Source of the DNA: Thiohalophilus sp.
Lineage (GTDB): Bacteria > Pseudomonadota > Gammaproteobacteria > UBA6429 > Thiohalophilaceae
NCBI RefSeq assembly: GCF_034521165.1
Contig: NZ_JAXHMV010000002.1
Coordinates: 186,001-250,000 of the forward strand
Direction: 5' to 3'
Length of the DNA: 64,000 nucleotides
Every line of letters starts with the position of its first letter. The first letter of the stretch is position 1. Shown here piece after piece: positions 63,044 through 64,000 of this stretch. The translations under genes and the position numbers were made by a program. A model generated the notes under the pieces. The model had not been told where the DNA came from. It did no database searches and worked only from the letters and a program-made list of their open reading frames with translations.

Positions 63044-63821
63044 GATGACGGATTTTCAACAACAGCAATATCGCTTTGCGGCGCACATCCGCGATCCGCA
63101 GGCCAGCCCGGCCCCGGCCGATGTCGAGGATCGGCGCATGGCCATTTACCGGGAGCTGTTTTACAACAATGTCGAAGGCTTCATGGCCGACAGTTTCCCC
63201 GTCCTGCGCCAGCTACTGAATGATGAAAAATGGCATCGGCTGATTCGCCACTATTTTGCCAGTCACAGGGCCACCACCCCGCTGTTTCCGGAAATGCCCC
63301 GGGAGTTCCTGCATTACCTGGAGCACGAACGGACCGCCGAAGCTGACGACCCGCCGTTCATGTTCGAGCTTGCCCATTACGAGTGGGTCGAGCTGGCACT
63401 GAGCCTCTCCGATCAGGAGCCGGACTGGCCCCGAATCGATACCCAGGGCGATCTGCTCAAAGGCCGGCCGCAGCTTTCCCCCCTGGCCTGGCCGCTCAGC
63501 TATCACTACCCTGTCCATCTGATTGGCCCCGATTTTCGTCCCGACCAGCCCTCCGAGCAGCCGACCTGGTTGCTGGTCTACCGCGATGCGCGCGATGAGA
63601 TCACCTTCATGGAACTCAACCCGGTCACCGCCCGGCTGTTGCAGCTGATCGACAACAGCGAACATGCCACCGGCGAGGCGATGCTCGAGCAGATTGCCGC
63701 GGAACTCAATCACCCCGATCCCGCGGTGGTCATCGAGGGCGGGCAGCAAATTCTGAACGATCTGCACCAGCGCGGTGTCATACCCGGTATCCGGTTACCC
63801 GGTCATTCACCGGCCAGCTAA
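63027..63821 (+). CDS. hvfC: HvfC-like partner protein (DUF2063 domain)
   Basis: A 264-residue partner required with HvfB for HvfA maturation; it contains the DUF2063 (once called putative DNA-binding) domain. QQQQYRFAAHIRDPQASPAP, RRMAIYRELFYNNVEGFMAD, SFPVLRQLLNDEKWHRLIRH and YFASHRATTPLFPEMPREFL are the family pattern (YRxNxxxxxxxxLxxxFPxxxxLxG-like). The C-terminal part has a winged-helix-like domain (MELNPVTARLLQLIDNSEHA). I chose the ATG at 63027, overlapping hvfB, because AGG lies seven bases before it; an ATG at 63045 is an alternative. No DoxX gene follows; a terminator does. Confidence 0.9.
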   Translation: MSNRTEMTDFQQQQYRFAAHIRDPQASPAPADVEDRRMAIYRELFYNNVEGFMADSFPVLRQLLNDEKWHRLIRHYFASHRATTPLFPEMPREFLHYLEHERTAEADDPPFMFELAHYEWVELALSLSDQEPDWPRIDTQGDLLKGRPQLSPLAWPLSYHYPVHLIGPDFRPDQPSEQPTWLLVYRDARDEITFMELNPVTARLLQLIDNSEHATGEAMLEQIAAELNHPDPAVVIEGGQQILNDLHQRGVIPGIRLPGHSPAS

Positions 63822-63857
63822 CCGTTTTTCTTTCCAGATCTCCTCCTGTGGTCTGCA

Positions 63858-63887
63858 GCCGGCCAATGTTGGGCCGGCTTTTCTTTT
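63858..63887 (+). terminator. Terminator of the hvfABC operon
   Basis: AGCCGGCC-AATGTT-GGCCGGCT-type stem (one extra G on the right) followed by TTTTCTTTTT, 37 bases after the hvfC stop. It closes the three-gene operon. Confidence 0.88.
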
Positions 63888-64000
63888 TGTCCGGACGCCG
63901 GTCACGCTTTGGGTGCTATAACTCACTGACATTAATGGTATAATACGGTCTGAATACGCCGCTCGGCGCACCCGTAAGTCTGGCGCGACTGTACCTGCCC
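63888..64000 (+). promoter_or_regulatory. Promoter region of the next gene (outside window)
   Basis: TATAAT at about 63939-63945 (ATGGTATAATACGG) is a perfect -10; no good -35 is seen at 16-18 bases. The remaining bases to the edge show no recognisable coding start or RNA gene. Confidence 0.35.

Overview
The window is chromosomal DNA of a GC-rich gammaproteobacterium. The gene orders lptG-lptF/pepA-holC-valS, purMN/DUF2066-pgsA-like-perM-hda, ilvBHC-pssA-leuA and rnfABCDGE-nth are typical of that class. A tandem family of DUF2173 proteins, an Rnf complex and FNR-type sites suggest a Chromatiales-like or sulfur-oxidiser-like relative with a facultative or microaerobic life style. That placement is inference; no rRNA or marker gene in the window settles it. 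Coding density is high. I see no phage, no complete insertion sequence, no CRISPR array and no tRNA.

Layout. 1-5 kb: 5' part of purL (minus), a GT4 glycosyltransferase, three tandem DUF2173 genes behind an FNR-type box, and an RDD membrane protein. 5-14.7 kb: lptG/lptF diverging from pepA-holC-(acidic protein), a GT39 glycosyltransferase, valS and a cold-shock protein. 15.3-19.6 kb: a molybdenum hydroxylase operon (iorA-iorB-xdhC-mocA). 19.9-28.5 kb: DUF2970, a UMF1-type MFS carrier, aas, prfC, DUF502, an IMPase, rimI and a family 4 uracil-DNA glycosylase. 28.6-34.7 kb: branched-chain amino-acid genes (ilvB-ilvH-ilvC, pssA, leuA), with a candidate leucine-rich leader peptide ahead of leuA. 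34.9-43 kb: DUF4124, a MIF-like tautomerase, proS, a lytic transglycosylase, a thioredoxin-TolC-HlyD-acylphosphatase operon without a visible permease, LysM and DUF4398 lipoproteins. 42.8-50.4 kb: arsC-wrbA-DUF2069, hda-perM-pgsA-like-DUF2066, purM-purN, DUF3108. 50.5-55.2 kb: a small unknown gene under two Fur-like boxes, dcd, mrp, metG. 55.4-61.4 kb: rnfABCDGE and nth behind an FNR-like promoter. 61.8-63.8 kb: hvfA-hvfB-hvfC, a RiPP copper-metallophore system whose precursor carries eight EGKCG motifs.

Two things stand out beyond the housekeeping content. The first is hvfABC: a secreted peptide with duplicated EGKCG cores, its MNIO iron enzyme and its partner protein. This class is known, but the duplicated precursor is notable. 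The second is a dense set of intergenic inverted repeats. About eleven loci carry arms built of short (7-9 bp) imperfect tandem units followed by the complementary arm, in at least five unrelated sequence families. Some are nested in one another. Several elements, including one MITE-like element, reach into the 3' ends of genes and supply their stop codons.

Readable regulation includes FNR-type sites (DUF2173 and rnf), Fur-type sites (small gene at 50.5 kb), an Rrf2/IscR-like palindrome before mrp, and several intrinsic terminators.
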